From: AR12 sp036265915
GTDB lineage: Bacteria > Methylomirabilota > Methylomirabilia > Rokubacteriales > CSP1-6
Length of the DNA: 64,000 nt
Direction: 5' to 3'
NCBI GenBank assembly: GCA_036265915.1
Contig: DATAOC010000013.1
Coordinates: 41,153-105,152 of the forward strand
Shown: piece by piece, positions 7,741 through 16,372 of the stretch
How the letters are laid out: every line of letters begins with the position of its first letter
Position numbering within the stretch: position 1 is the first letter of the stretch
Notes under the pieces: model-generated
What the model was told of the DNA's origin: nothing
Database searches by the model: none
The model's input: only the letters and a program-made list of their open reading frames with translations
Program-made: the position numbers and the translations under genes

Positions 7741-8967
7741 ATGGACCTCCGGCGTCGGATGGAGATTCTCTCGGAGGCCGCTCTCGACGACCGCGACGCG
7801 GTACCGCGTCCGCACCGACCGGTCCGGGTCGGGTCCCGGCCGCTCGCGTCGGTCGGCATCGCCGCCGTCCGGGTCCCCGGAGGCGGCACCACCAACCTGA
7901 TGCGGGTCATGCAGACCAACGCCTGCTCGCTTTCCTGCGGTTACTGTCCGACGTTCTGCGGCGGCAAGGTCCCGCGCGCCACCATCAGCCCGGAGGAGAC
8001 CGCGCGCACATTCATGGAGGTGCAGCGCAAGGGCCTGGCCCAGGGACTCTTCCTGACGTCGGGCGTTCCCGGCCGCCCGCATCGTGCGACCGATCGCATG
8101 CTCGCCACGCTGGAGCTGCTGCGCCGGCGGGAGGGATTCGCCGGCTACGTCCACATCAAGCTGCTGCCGGGCGCCGAGGCCGCCCAGGTCGAAGAGGCGG
8201 CACGGCTCGCCACGCGCATCTCCGTGAATCTCGAGGCGCCGGCCGACGCCTACGTTCGCAGGCTCGCGCGGGAGAAAGACGTCGCGGGCGATCTGCTGCC
8301 GAAGCTGGAGCTGGCGGCCACGCATCTGGCCGCGCGCCGCCGCGAGCCCGGCGCGCTGCCGACCGCCGGCACGACGACCCAGTTTGTCGTCGGCGCCGCC
8401 GGCGAGCGGGACCGCGAGATCCTCGACGTCGTCGCCTCGCTCGAGCGGCGTCGCCTGCTTCATCACGCGCACTTCAGCGCGTTCCAGCCGGTGGCCGGCA
8501 CCCCGCTCGAGCACCTGCCCGCCACGCCGGCCGCCCGCGAGCTGCGGCTCTATCAGGCCGAGCACCTGCTGCGCCAGTACGGCTTCACGTTCGGCGAGCT
8601 CGCGTTCGAGGCCGACGGCAACCTCACGCTCGACGTCGATCCGAAGACGGCATGGGCCCGCGCGCATCCCGAGCGCTTTCCGCTGGAGATCACGCGCGCA
8701 CCGTACGAGGCGCTGCTGCGAGTGCCCGGTGTCGGCCCCGCGACCGCCCGCCGCCTCATCGAGGCACGCGCGCGCACCGTCCTGCGCGGCGTCGACGATC
8801 TGAGGAAAGCCGGCGTCGACACGGTCCGCGCCGCGCACTACCTTTCGCTGCGCGGACGTCGCCTCGCGGCCACGCCTGCGCCGGAGCAGCTCCGGCTGTT
8901 CGCGCCGGGTGCGCACCTCACGCAGGCGCCGTACCGGACGCCGGTGCCGCCATGCGCGTATCGCTAG
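7741..8967 (+). CDS. Radical SAM protein with C-terminal helix-hairpin-helix (DNA repair/modification-associated type)
   Basis: A 408-residue protein. The radical SAM cluster motif CSLSCGYC sits near residue 61, followed by a TIM-barrel region (FLTSGVPG, HIKLLPG) and a C-terminal HhH DNA-binding motif (LRVPGVGPATARRLIEAR). The arrangement matches the putative DNA modification/repair radical SAM family that is often encoded beside a uracil-DNA-glycosylase-like protein. No such partner is seen here. A TATAGT box lies 12 bases before the ATG and there is no clear Shine-Dalgarno. The substrate is unknown. Confidence 0.8.
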   Translation: MDLRRRMEILSEAALDDRDAVPRPHRPVRVGSRPLASVGIAAVRVPGGGTTNLMRVMQTNACSLSCGYCPTFCGGKVPRATISPEETARTFMEVQRKGLAQGLFLTSGVPGRPHRATDRMLATLELLRRREGFAGYVHIKLLPGAEAAQVEEAARLATRISVNLEAPADAYVRRLAREKDVAGDLLPKLELAATHLAARRREPGALPTAGTTTQFVVGAAGERDREILDVVASLERRRLLHHAHFSAFQPVAGTPLEHLPATPAARELRLYQAEHLLRQYGFTFGELAFEADGNLTLDVDPKTAWARAHPERFPLEITRAPYEALLRVPGVGPATARRLIEARARTVLRGVDDLRKAGVDTVRAAHYLSLRGRRLAATPAPEQLRLFAPGAHLTQAPYRTPVPPCAYR

Positions 8968-8987
8968 CGCGCGACGCGCCTGACCGG

Positions 8988-9713
8988 CTACCTGCGCCCG
9001 AACACCTCGCGCAGCAGGTCGGTGACGCGCGCGGTCGGGTTGGTGCGGATCTTCTTCTCCTCGTCAGCGACGACGTGGAAGAGCCCGTCGAGCGCCTTGC
9101 CGACGACGTACTGATCGAGGTCGTACGATTCCGTGTTCAGGAACGGGATGCCGCGGGCGCGCGACAGCAGCTCGCGATACTGACGCGTCACGCCGACCTG
9201 GCTCATCGAGCTCTCGACGATGGGTCTGAACGCGGCGGTCAGCGGCTCCGTGGTCTTGCTCTTGAAGTACTGCGTGGCGGCGGTGTCGCCGCCATCGAGG
9301 ATGCGGCGCGCGTCGTCGATGGTGAGCGCGCCGATGGCGTCCCAGAAGATCTGCTTCGCCTGCGGTGCTGCATGCTCGGCGGCGCGATTCATGCCGAGCA
9401 CGAGCTCGTCCACCTGCGGTCCGTAGCCGACGGCGCGCAGCCCGCGCTCGAGCGCCGTGAGCTTCTCGGGCAGAAGAATCTTGATCGCCTCGTTCTTGAA
9501 GAAGCCGTCGGTCTGTCCCGTGATCTTGACCGCGTTCGCCGTCCCGACCTGCAGCGCTTGCTTGAGCGCCTCGCCGATCTTCACCTCACCCAGCGCGCCG
9601 GACGTCGAGCTGTCCGGCCCCGTCTGCACCCCGGGAATCTGCGGAAACTGCTTGAGCAGCTGGTCGAGCTGCGCGGCGGCGGGCGATGCCGCGAGCAGCG
9701 AGAGCACGAGCAT
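8988..9713 (-). CDS. DUF4197 secreted protein
   Basis: About 241 residues. A signal peptide (MLVLSLLAASPAAAQ) is followed by a DUF4197 domain (LDQLLKQ, IGEALKQALQVGTANAV, FFKNEAIKI, LPEKL, and the C-terminal ALDGLFHVVADEEKKIRTNPTARVTDLLREVFG). Function in the family is unknown. The short n-region without a positive charge makes the ATG at 9713 uncertain. The in-frame ATG at 9821 would add 36 residues, but these are encoded by a 23-bp inverted-repeat element, so the gene may have been extended or re-started by that insertion. Confidence 0.75.
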   Translation of the reverse strand: MLVLSLLAASPAAAQLDQLLKQFPQIPGVQTGPDSSTSGALGEVKIGEALKQALQVGTANAVKITGQTDGFFKNEAIKILLPEKLTALERGLRAVGYGPQVDELVLGMNRAAEHAAPQAKQIFWDAIGALTIDDARRILDGGDTAATQYFKSKTTEPLTAAFRPIVESSMSQVGVTRQYRELLSRARGIPFLNTESYDLDQYVVGKALDGLFHVVADEEKKIRTNPTARVTDLLREVFGRR

Positions 9714-9730
9714 GACGACGAGCGCGGCCC

Positions 9731-9813
9731 CCGGCCGCCGGCAGGCCGCGGCTTGCCCGCGAACCGCTTGCCTCGGCGGTGCAGCGGGTGAGCCGCGGCC
9801 TGCCGGCGGCCGG
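9731..9813. repeat. Palindromic element, copy A (23-bp perfect inverted repeat with conserved core)
   Basis: The arms at 9731-9753 and 9791-9813 are perfect reverse complements. The 37-bp loop can fold further (CCCGC with GCGGG, ACCGC with GCGGT). The core from 9754 to 9794 recurs with about 38 of 42 aligned positions identical at 31114-31155. It lies at the 5' end of the minus-strand DUF4197 gene. Confidence 0.9.
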
Positions 9814-9858
9814 ACGGCCATCGCTCGTTCCGCGCCCGCCGCCGGCCGCCGGCGCACG

Positions 9859-11895
9859 CTAGCGACCCGCCGCCGCGTCGAGCTGGCGCGCGAGCGCGTC
9901 ACGCTCGGTGACCGGCAGCTCGCAGGCATAGTTGCGACAGACGTAGGCGCTCGGCTTGCCGTCGATGGCGCCGCGCCCCTCGAGAAGCGGGATGCCGGCC
10001 GCCGTCGCCGGCTGCCCGGCGACGCCGCCCGCCGCAACGAGGTTCGGCAGATAGCGGCCGAACGCCTCGCGCGCGAGTTGCTCGAGCTCGCTCACGGCGC
10101 GCGGCGCCACCAGGGCGAGCTCGACCCGCGGACCCACATGAAAGTCGAGCGCGCAGAGAAACCGGCCGAATGCCGTCGGATGACGCCCCATGAGATCGGC
10201 CATCGGCCCCAGCGCGGCAACCGCGCGCTCCTCGTACACCTTGGTGCCCGTGAGCTCCGCGAGCCGCAGCAGCGCCTCGATCGCGACCGACGAGCCGGAC
10301 GGCACCGCGTTGTCGTACAGATTGCGCGGCCGCAGGATGAGGCGCTCGTGATCGCTGCCGGTGTCGTAGAAGCCGCCGGCCGCCTCGTCCCAGAAGAGGC
10401 GCAGCAGGTCGTCGGCCAGCCCGCGCGCCTCGTCGAGCCAGCGCCGATCGAACGTCGCCTCGTAGAGCGTCACCAGGGCCGCCGTCGTCATCGCGTAGTC
10501 TTCGAGGTAGCCCTTGAGCCGCGCCTCGCCGCTCTTCCACGTACGCATGAGACGCCCGTCACGCCGCATGGAGCCCAGCACGAACTCGGCGTTGCTCACA
10601 GCGGCGGCCAGGTAGTCGTCCCGGCCCAGTGCGCGGCCGGCCTCGGCCAGCGCCTGGCACATGAGGCCGTTCCAGGCCGCCAGCACCTTGTCGTCGCGGC
10701 CGGGGTGCACGCGCCGCTCGCGCGCCTCGAAGAGCTTGCGGCGTGCGCTCGCGACCCGCGCCGGATCTGGCTCGCCGGCGACGTACAAGATGGACGCGCC
10801 CTCGAAGTTCGGGCCGCGATCGACGCCCCAGTACGCCATGGCCGCGTCCGCCTCGGCGCCCAGCACCGCGCGCATCTCCTCCGGCGTCCACACGAAGAAC
10901 TTCCCCTCGTGGCCCTCGGAGTCCGCGTCCTGCGCGGAGTAGAACCCGCCGGCGGGGTCGGTCATCTCGCGCAGCACGTAGTCGAGCGTCTCCTCGCAGA
11001 TGCGCCGGCACTCCGGATCGCCGAGCGCGAGCCAGCCGTGCAGGTACAGCGCGGCGAGCTGGGCGTTGTCGTAGAGCATCTTCTCGAAGTGCGGCACCAG
11101 CCACTGCGCGTCCACCGAGTAGCGCGCGAAGCCGCCGCCGAGCTGGTCGTACATTCCGCCGCGCGCCATGCGCACGAGCGTCGTGTGCACCATCCGCCGC
11201 GCGTAGTCGTTGTCGGTGCGGCGAGCGAATCGCAACACGAACTCCCAGATCATCGGCTGGGGAAACTTCGGCGCACCGCCGAGACCGCCGCGCTCCTCGT
11301 CGAACTGCGTCGACACGCCCTGGAACGCCGAGCGCAGCACCTCCTCTCCGAGCTGCGTGCCGGCGCGGCGCAGGCGGTCGGTCTGCCCCAGCGCGGCGGC
11401 GATCTGCGCACCGGACTGTCGCACCTCGCCCTGCCGGTTCGTCCACGCGTCCGCGAGCGCGGCGAGCAGGCGCGGAAAGCCGGGCAGCCCATGCCGGTCA
11501 TCGGGCGGAAAGTACGTGCCACCGTAGAACGGGGTGCCGTCGGGGGTGAGGAAGACCGTCATCGGCCAGCCGCCGTGGCCCGTGAGCGACTGCACCGCTT
11601 CCATGTAGATGTGATCGACGTCCGGGCGCTCCTCGCGGTCCACCTTGACGTTGACGAAGTGGCGGTTCATCAGCGCGGCGGTGTCGGCGTTCTCGAACGA
11701 CTCGCGCTCCATCACATGGCACCAGTGACAGGCGGAGTAGCCGACGGACAGCAAGATTGGCTTGTTCTCCTCGCGCGCCTTTGCGAACGCCTCCTCACCC
11801 CACGGATACCAGTCGACCGGGTTGTGCGCGTGCTGCAGGAGATACGGGCTGGTCTCGCGGGCGAGCCGGTTGGTCGTCACCAGGGAGCCCGTCAC
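9859..11895 (-). CDS. Thioredoxin-domain protein, DUF255 / YyaL (SPATA20) family
   Basis: A 678-residue protein. The N-terminal thioredoxin-like DUF255 domain (NPVDWYPW, CHWCHVMERESFEN near residue 55, GWPMTVFLTPDGTPFYGGTYFP) is followed by an (alpha/alpha)6-barrel region (DQLGGGFARYSVD, PHFEKMLYDNAQL, DDKVLAAWNGLM). Length and domains match the family, whose biochemical role is unsettled. The start is GTG 11895, overlapping the ygfZ stop as GTGA, so it is coupled to ygfZ. Confidence 0.9.
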   Translation of the reverse strand: MTGSLVTTNRLARETSPYLLQHAHNPVDWYPWGEEAFAKAREENKPILLSVGYSACHWCHVMERESFENADTAALMNRHFVNVKVDREERPDVDHIYMEAVQSLTGHGGWPMTVFLTPDGTPFYGGTYFPPDDRHGLPGFPRLLAALADAWTNRQGEVRQSGAQIAAALGQTDRLRRAGTQLGEEVLRSAFQGVSTQFDEERGGLGGAPKFPQPMIWEFVLRFARRTDNDYARRMVHTTLVRMARGGMYDQLGGGFARYSVDAQWLVPHFEKMLYDNAQLAALYLHGWLALGDPECRRICEETLDYVLREMTDPAGGFYSAQDADSEGHEGKFFVWTPEEMRAVLGAEADAAMAYWGVDRGPNFEGASILYVAGEPDPARVASARRKLFEARERRVHPGRDDKVLAAWNGLMCQALAEAGRALGRDDYLAAAVSNAEFVLGSMRRDGRLMRTWKSGEARLKGYLEDYAMTTAALVTLYEATFDRRWLDEARGLADDLLRLFWDEAAGGFYDTGSDHERLILRPRNLYDNAVPSGSSVAIEALLRLAELTGTKVYEERAVAALGPMADLMGRHPTAFGRFLCALDFHVGPRVELALVAPRAVSELEQLAREAFGRYLPNLVAAGGVAGQPATAAGIPLLEGRGAIDGKPSAYVCRNYACELPVTERDALARQLDAAAGR

Positions 11896-12911
11896 CGCAC
11901 GAACGGCAGCTCGGCGACGGTGGCGCCGATGGCCCGTTCGGCGTCCCGCACCTCGACGCGCGTACCGGGCGCGGCGACAGCGCGGCGCACGAAGGCGAGC
12001 GCGATGGGGCGGCCGAGCGCAGGCGACGTCGTCGCACTGGTCACGTGACCGACCGCCGCGTCGCCGACCCGCACTTCGGCACCGCGCGCGGGCGGCCCGC
12101 CGGCGTCGAGCACGAGACCACGCAGGTGGCGGTTGACGTGGCCGCGATCGCGGATCCGCACCACCACTTCCTGGCCCGGATAGCAGCCCTTCGTCTGCGA
12201 CAGCAGCGTCTCGGCCGGGATCTCGGGCAGCAGCACGGAGCTGTCGACGTCGGCGCCGTAGCGAGGCGTGCCGGCCTCGATGCGCAGCGTCTCGAGCGCC
12301 GACCCGCCGGTCGGCCGCGCGCCGGCGGCGACGACGGCGTCCCACACGCGCGCACCGTCGGTCGCCGGCACCACGATCCACGCCTCCGGCTCCCCGGTCT
12401 CGCGACCGCCACGCACGAGCCGTACCGGCACGCCGTCGAGTGTCCCGGCCACGCTCGACCACGGCGCCTCCGGCAGCACGAGACCCGTCACACGCTTCAC
12501 CAGCTCCGGCGCGTCGGGCCCCGCGAGCAGCGTGAGCGCGAGGCTGCCCGTCACATCCTCGAGCACGACCTTCTCGGCGAAGAGGTACTTGTCGAGCGCC
12601 TCGTACGTGAAGGCCGCCATGCCCGACGGCGTGACGAGCAGGATGCGATCGTCGAGGACCCACACGAGCAGCACGACCTGCACCTTGCCATGCACGTCGA
12701 GCAGGGTCGCCGCGCAGCCCTGCCCGGCGCCGAGCGCCTTCACCTCGTTGCTGAGCAGCGCGTGCAGGAACGCGGCACGGTCGCGGCCGGTGACGTCGAT
12801 GACGCCGAGATCGGAGCGGTCGAGCACGCCGACCGCCTGGCGCACGGCGCGATACTCGGCCACGGGATCGCCGTAGTCGCGCGGCATCTCACGCACGCTG
12901 GTCTCGGGCAT
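11892..12911 (-). CDS. ygfZ: Folate-binding protein YgfZ (GcvT-like)
   Basis: A 339-residue GcvT-fold, tetrahydrofolate-dependent protein. In other bacteria it helps build or repair Fe-S clusters in certain enzymes. The family signature KGCYPGQEVV (with its conserved cysteine) is present, as is the N-terminal DRSDLGVIDVTGRDRAAFLHALLSN. It is divergent from mutY, whose product is an Fe-S enzyme, across only 33 bp. A -10 box TAGAAT lies five bases before the ATG with no Shine-Dalgarno, so its mRNA is probably leaderless. Confidence 0.9.
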   Translation of the reverse strand: MPETSVREMPRDYGDPVAEYRAVRQAVGVLDRSDLGVIDVTGRDRAAFLHALLSNEVKALGAGQGCAATLLDVHGKVQVVLLVWVLDDRILLVTPSGMAAFTYEALDKYLFAEKVVLEDVTGSLALTLLAGPDAPELVKRVTGLVLPEAPWSSVAGTLDGVPVRLVRGGRETGEPEAWIVVPATDGARVWDAVVAAGARPTGGSALETLRIEAGTPRYGADVDSSVLLPEIPAETLLSQTKGCYPGQEVVVRIRDRGHVNRHLRGLVLDAGGPPARGAEVRVGDAAVGHVTSATTSPALGRPIALAFVRRAVAAPGTRVEVRDAERAIGATVAELPFVR

Positions 12912-12944
12912 GGCTCATTCTACACACGTGCTAGACTGCGCGCC
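12912..12944. promoter_or_regulatory. Back-to-back -10 boxes between ygfZ and mutY
   Basis: In a 33-bp divergent gap, TAGAAT (minus, 12917-12922) sits five bases before the ygfZ ATG and TAGACT (plus, 12932-12937) sits seven bases before the mutY GTG. Each -35 region would fall inside the opposite gene. Neither start has a ribosome-binding site. Confidence 0.55.
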
Positions 12945-13610
12945 GTGCGGCGACCGGCGGCGCCTCTGAGGCGAAGGTTCCAGCGCGCGCTGCTCACCTG
13001 GTACGCCCGCCATGGCCGCGACCTGCCCTGGCGCCGCACGCGCGTGCCGTATCGCGTGCTGGTCTCGGAGATCATGCTGCAGCAGACGCAGGTCGAGCGC
13101 GTCATCCCGAAATATCGCGAGTTCCTCCGCGCGTACCCCTCGCTCCGCGCGCTCGCGGCCGCCGACGTCGCGGACGTGCGTCAGATCTGGTACCCGCTCG
13201 GCTACAACATCCGGCCGGTGCGGTTGCATGCGATCGCCTGCGAGGCAGTCGCGCGCTACGGCGGCCGGTTGCCGGACGACGGCGAGGCGCTGCGCGCGCT
13301 GCCCGGCGTCGGCCGCTACACGGCCGGCGCGCTGCTGTCGTTCGCCTACGGGCGCGACGCCGCCGTGCTCGACACGAATGTCCGCCGGGTGCTCGGCCGC
13401 GTGTTCTTCGGCCCGCGCCGCCTGGCCCGCGTCCGGGGCGACAGGCAGTTCTGGGACCTCGCCGAGTACCTCGTGCCAGCCGGCCGCGCCTACGACTTCA
13501 ACCAGGCGCTCATGGACTTCGGCGCCACGTGGTGCACGCCGCGGCGCCCGCGCTGCGCGCCGTGTCCGATGCGGCCGTTCTGCGCGAGCTACCCCACCGG
13601 AGTCGCCTGA
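12945..13610 (+). CDS. mutY: A/G-specific adenine glycosylase MutY, short form
   Basis: A 221-residue base-excision repair glycosylase that removes adenine opposite 8-oxoguanine. Visible are the HhH motif (LPGVGRYTAGALL), the catalytic aspartate in LDTNVRRVLGR, the substrate-recognition segment VSEIMLQQTQVERV, and the 4Fe-4S loop C-x6-C-x2-C-x5-C in WCTPRRPRCAPCPMRPFC. It ends right after the cluster and lacks the C-terminal Nudix-like domain of E. coli MutY. A Nudix protein starts one base after its stop. The GTG start at 12945 is preceded by TAGACT seven bases upstream (leaderless pattern). Confidence 0.9.
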   Translation: MRRPAAPLRRRFQRALLTWYARHGRDLPWRRTRVPYRVLVSEIMLQQTQVERVIPKYREFLRAYPSLRALAAADVADVRQIWYPLGYNIRPVRLHAIACEAVARYGGRLPDDGEALRALPGVGRYTAGALLSFAYGRDAAVLDTNVRRVLGRVFFGPRRLARVRGDRQFWDLAEYLVPAGRAYDFNQALMDFGATWCTPRRPRCAPCPMRPFCASYPTGVA

Positions 13611-13611
13611 C

Positions 13612-14004
13612 GTGCCGCTCGTCATCGAGGTGGCGGCCGCGCTCGTGCGCGATGCCGACGGCCGCTACCTGATCACGCAGCGCCGCCACGGCAGTCACCT
13701 CGCCGGACTGTGGGAGTTCCCGGGCGGCAAGCTCGAAGCCGGCGAGGCGCCCGAAGCCGGGCTGCGTCGCGAGCTCGCCGAGGAGCTCACCGCGGCGTTC
13801 GCGGTGGGGCCGCTGGTGGAGACGATCCGCTGGGAGTATCCGGACCGCACCATCGTGCTCCGGTTCTACGACTGCCGGCACGCGGCGGGGCCGATCGAGC
13901 CGCGCGAGGGCCAGGCCATGGCGTGGGTGGCACCCGAGCAGCTCGGCGACTACGACTTCCCACCCGCCGACGCCGCGCTGATCCAGCGGCTGAGGCGCCG
14001 CTAG
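13612..14004 (+). CDS. MutT-like Nudix hydrolase
   Basis: A 130-residue Nudix enzyme with the full box GGKLEAGEAPEAGLRRELAEEL. The N-terminus (EVAAALVRDADGRYLITQRRHGSHLAGLWEFPGG) is characteristic of 8-oxo-dGTP diphosphatases. GTG 13612 follows the mutY stop by one base, so the two halves of the oxidised-guanine defence are coupled. Because the short MutY lacks its C-terminal domain, this protein may also stand in for it. That second role is inference. Confidence 0.85.
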   Translation: MPLVIEVAAALVRDADGRYLITQRRHGSHLAGLWEFPGGKLEAGEAPEAGLRRELAEELTAAFAVGPLVETIRWEYPDRTIVLRFYDCRHAAGPIEPREGQAMAWVAPEQLGDYDFPPADAALIQRLRRR

Positions 14005-14035
14005 CGCGCGAGCCACCGCAGGAGTCGCTCGCGCA

Positions 14036-15919
14036 TCAACCGATGCCGTACCGTCGCGACCACAGCAGGAAGACGAGCAGCGTGTAGAGCTTCTTGCGGT
14101 GATCGTGGCTTCCCGCCTGGTGCTCGTCCACGAGCCGGCCGACGACCTCGGGCCGGAACAGCCCGCCGCGGCGGATGGCCTCGGCGTCGCACGCGTCGCG
14201 CAGCAGCGCGGCGAGCTCGCCGCGAAACCAGCGGGCCAGCGGCACGCCGAAGCCCTTCTTCGGCCGCGCCAGCGCCGCCTCGGGCACCCGCCCGCGCATC
14301 GTGCGCTTGAGCACGTGCTTCGTGCGAAAGCGCTTGAGCTTCATGTGCGGCGGCAGCAGCGCGGCCACCTCCACCACGCGTCGGTCCAGCAGCGGCACGC
14401 GCACCTCCAGCGAGCACGCCATCGACGCGCGATCGACCTTCTGCAGCACCCCTTCGGCGAGATAGCCCTTGAGATCGAGGTAGAGCACCTGGTTCAGCCA
14501 CGGCGAGGCGGGCACCGCCTCGGCCAGGTGCTGCAGGGCCGCGTACGAGGGCGGCGCCGACAGCTCGGCCGTCGCCGCCGGCGTGAGCAGCGCGCACGTC
14601 TCGGCGGGCGAGAACGAGCCCATCCACGTCGCGTGCCGCTCCACCGTGTCGAGCATCGCACCGGCCACGAACCGCTTGAGCTTGAAGTCGAGGCTCAGGT
14701 CGTCGTGGGAGACGGGCAGCCGCTCGACGACCGCTTTCGCGGCGCGGCGCAGCAGCGCCGGCGCGCGCCGCCACAGTGCCGCCAGCGTGTGGGCCTGGTA
14801 CGTGGGGTAGCCGGCGAAGACCTCGTCACCGCCGTCGCCCGACAGCGCGACCGTCACCGAGCGCCGCGCGAAGCGCGACAGCAAATACGTCGGCAGGATC
14901 GACGCGTCACCGAGCGGCTCGTCGACGAGCTCGCCGAGCCGGTCGAACACGTCCAGCGCGGCGCGGGGTCCCACGATCTCCTCGTGGTGCTCGGTTCCGA
15001 GCGCCGCGGCGGTCGCGCGGGCGTGCGCCGACTCGTCGAAGGAGCGGTCCTCGAAGCCGATCGAGAAGGTGCGGATCTTGTCCGGCGTGTAGGCGCGGGC
15101 GATCGCGGCCACGGTGGCCGAGTCGACGCCGCCGGACAGGAACACGCCGAGCGGCACGTCGGCGAGCATGTGCTGCCGGACCGAGACGTCGAGAGCGGCC
15201 GCCAGGTGCGCGACGCCGACGATCTCCTCGCTGGGACCGCCCCCGTAGCGGACGTCCCACCATTGCTCGAGCTTCGCCTCGCCCGCCGCGTACACGAGGC
15301 GGTGGCCCGGCGGCAGCTTGCGCACGGCGCGGAGCAGCGACTGCGGGGCCGGCACCCACTCGTGGGCGAGGTAGGCCGCCAGCGCGTCGACGTCGAGCTC
15401 GCGCGAGACGGCGGGGTGCGCGAGCATCGCCTTGAGCTCGGAGGCGAAGACGATCTGATCGGGCAGCAGCGCGTAGTACAGCGGTTTGATCCCGAGTCGA
15501 TCGCGCGCGAGCACGAGCGTCTGCGACCGCTCGTGCCAGACGGCGAGCGCGAACATGCCCTCCAGGTCCTCGAGGGCGTCGCGCCCGCGCATCTCCCACG
15601 CGTGCACGATGGTCTCGGTGTCCGAGCGCGTCCGGAACACGTGCCCCTGGGCGGTGAGCCGGCCCGTGAGCTCGCGGTAGTTGTAGATCTCGCCGTTGCA
15701 GACGACCCAGGTGGAGTCGTCCTCGCCGCTCATCGGCTGCCGACCGGTGGCGAGGTCGATGATGTTCAGCCGTCGGATGCCGAGCCCGGCCGGGCCGCGC
15801 ACGACGAAGCCCGCTTCGTCGGGACCGCGGTGAGCGAGGCGGTCGGCCATCGCCTCCAGAATCACCTGGTCGGGGCGCCGGTCTGCGCGCGCCAGGACGT
15901 TGCCGACGATGCCGCACAT
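14036..15919 (-). CDS. asnB: Asparagine synthase (glutamine-hydrolysing), AsnB type
   Basis: A 627-residue protein. The class-II glutaminase domain begins with the nucleophile Cys2 (MCGIVGN) and contains NGEIYNYRE and RDRLGIKPLYY. A synthetase domain with the PP-loop SGGVDSATV and SGDGGDEVFAGYP follows. Length and motifs match AsnB and the related amidotransferases of capsule/exosortase loci. No exosortase is nearby, so asparagine synthesis is the simplest role. No operon partner: 31 bp to the convergent Nudix gene. Confidence 0.9.
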   Translation of the reverse strand: MCGIVGNVLARADRRPDQVILEAMADRLAHRGPDEAGFVVRGPAGLGIRRLNIIDLATGRQPMSGEDDSTWVVCNGEIYNYRELTGRLTAQGHVFRTRSDTETIVHAWEMRGRDALEDLEGMFALAVWHERSQTLVLARDRLGIKPLYYALLPDQIVFASELKAMLAHPAVSRELDVDALAAYLAHEWVPAPQSLLRAVRKLPPGHRLVYAAGEAKLEQWWDVRYGGGPSEEIVGVAHLAAALDVSVRQHMLADVPLGVFLSGGVDSATVAAIARAYTPDKIRTFSIGFEDRSFDESAHARATAAALGTEHHEEIVGPRAALDVFDRLGELVDEPLGDASILPTYLLSRFARRSVTVALSGDGGDEVFAGYPTYQAHTLAALWRRAPALLRRAAKAVVERLPVSHDDLSLDFKLKRFVAGAMLDTVERHATWMGSFSPAETCALLTPAATAELSAPPSYAALQHLAEAVPASPWLNQVLYLDLKGYLAEGVLQKVDRASMACSLEVRVPLLDRRVVEVAALLPPHMKLKRFRTKHVLKRTMRGRVPEAALARPKKGFGVPLARWFRGELAALLRDACDAEAIRRGGLFRPEVVGRLVDEHQAGSHDHRKKLYTLLVFLLWSRRYGIG

Positions 15920-15994
15920 CGCGCGCTACTCGACCCCCTGCATGCCGTTGTCGGCGGAATCATGCTGGAGGTCGGCGTCGAGGGGCAGCACCTT

Positions 15995-16345
15995 TTAGAT
16001 TCGCTCCCACATGAAGTGGCGACGGTTGCTCGTGAACGGCCGTACCTGGGCGGGCCACCTGCCCTTTTCCACGGCCGCGGACCAGGCCGGCGTGATGAGC
16101 ACGTCGGGACTGTCGATCTCGTAGAGCGCCGTGTAGGTCGGCTCGCCTTCGATGACGATCTTCCGGCGCTCGCCGCCGATGAACATCTCGAGCGGGCGGC
16201 GCCTGAATCGCGCGACCGACACCACGCCGGGGACCTCCAGCAGCGATGGCACGTGCTCCTTGTCGTAGACCTCGTTGAAGATGACGTCCTTGCCCGGCTC
16301 GACGTCCATGGCGGCAGTGAAGAGGTAGCGGCTCTTGATCGGCAT
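15995..16345 (-). CDS. Small dimeric alpha/beta-barrel-like protein (DUF4286/EthD-like)
   Basis: A 116-residue protein resembling ferredoxin-like dimeric barrels: a beta strand (YLFTAAMDV), a helix with the motif FNEVYDKEHVPSLLEVPGVVSVARF, then strands ending in the ERI C-terminus. AGGAGA lies five bases before the ATG. The next gene upstream (DUF429) ends 27 bp away on the same strand, so they may be cotranscribed. The function is not known. Confidence 0.6.
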   Translation of the reverse strand: MPIKSRYLFTAAMDVEPGKDVIFNEVYDKEHVPSLLEVPGVVSVARFRRRPLEMFIGGERRKIVIEGEPTYTALYEIDSPDVLITPAWSAAVEKGRWPAQVRPFTSNRRHFMWERI

Positions 16346-16372
16346 GGTTCTCTCCTGTTCAGCGCTCGGGGT

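Noticed and set aside
11896..12663. 256-residue N-terminal extension of the DUF255 protein
   Set aside because: This stretch is the antiparallel or shifted-frame reading of ygfZ. The GTG at 11895 overlapping the ygfZ stop gives the family length.
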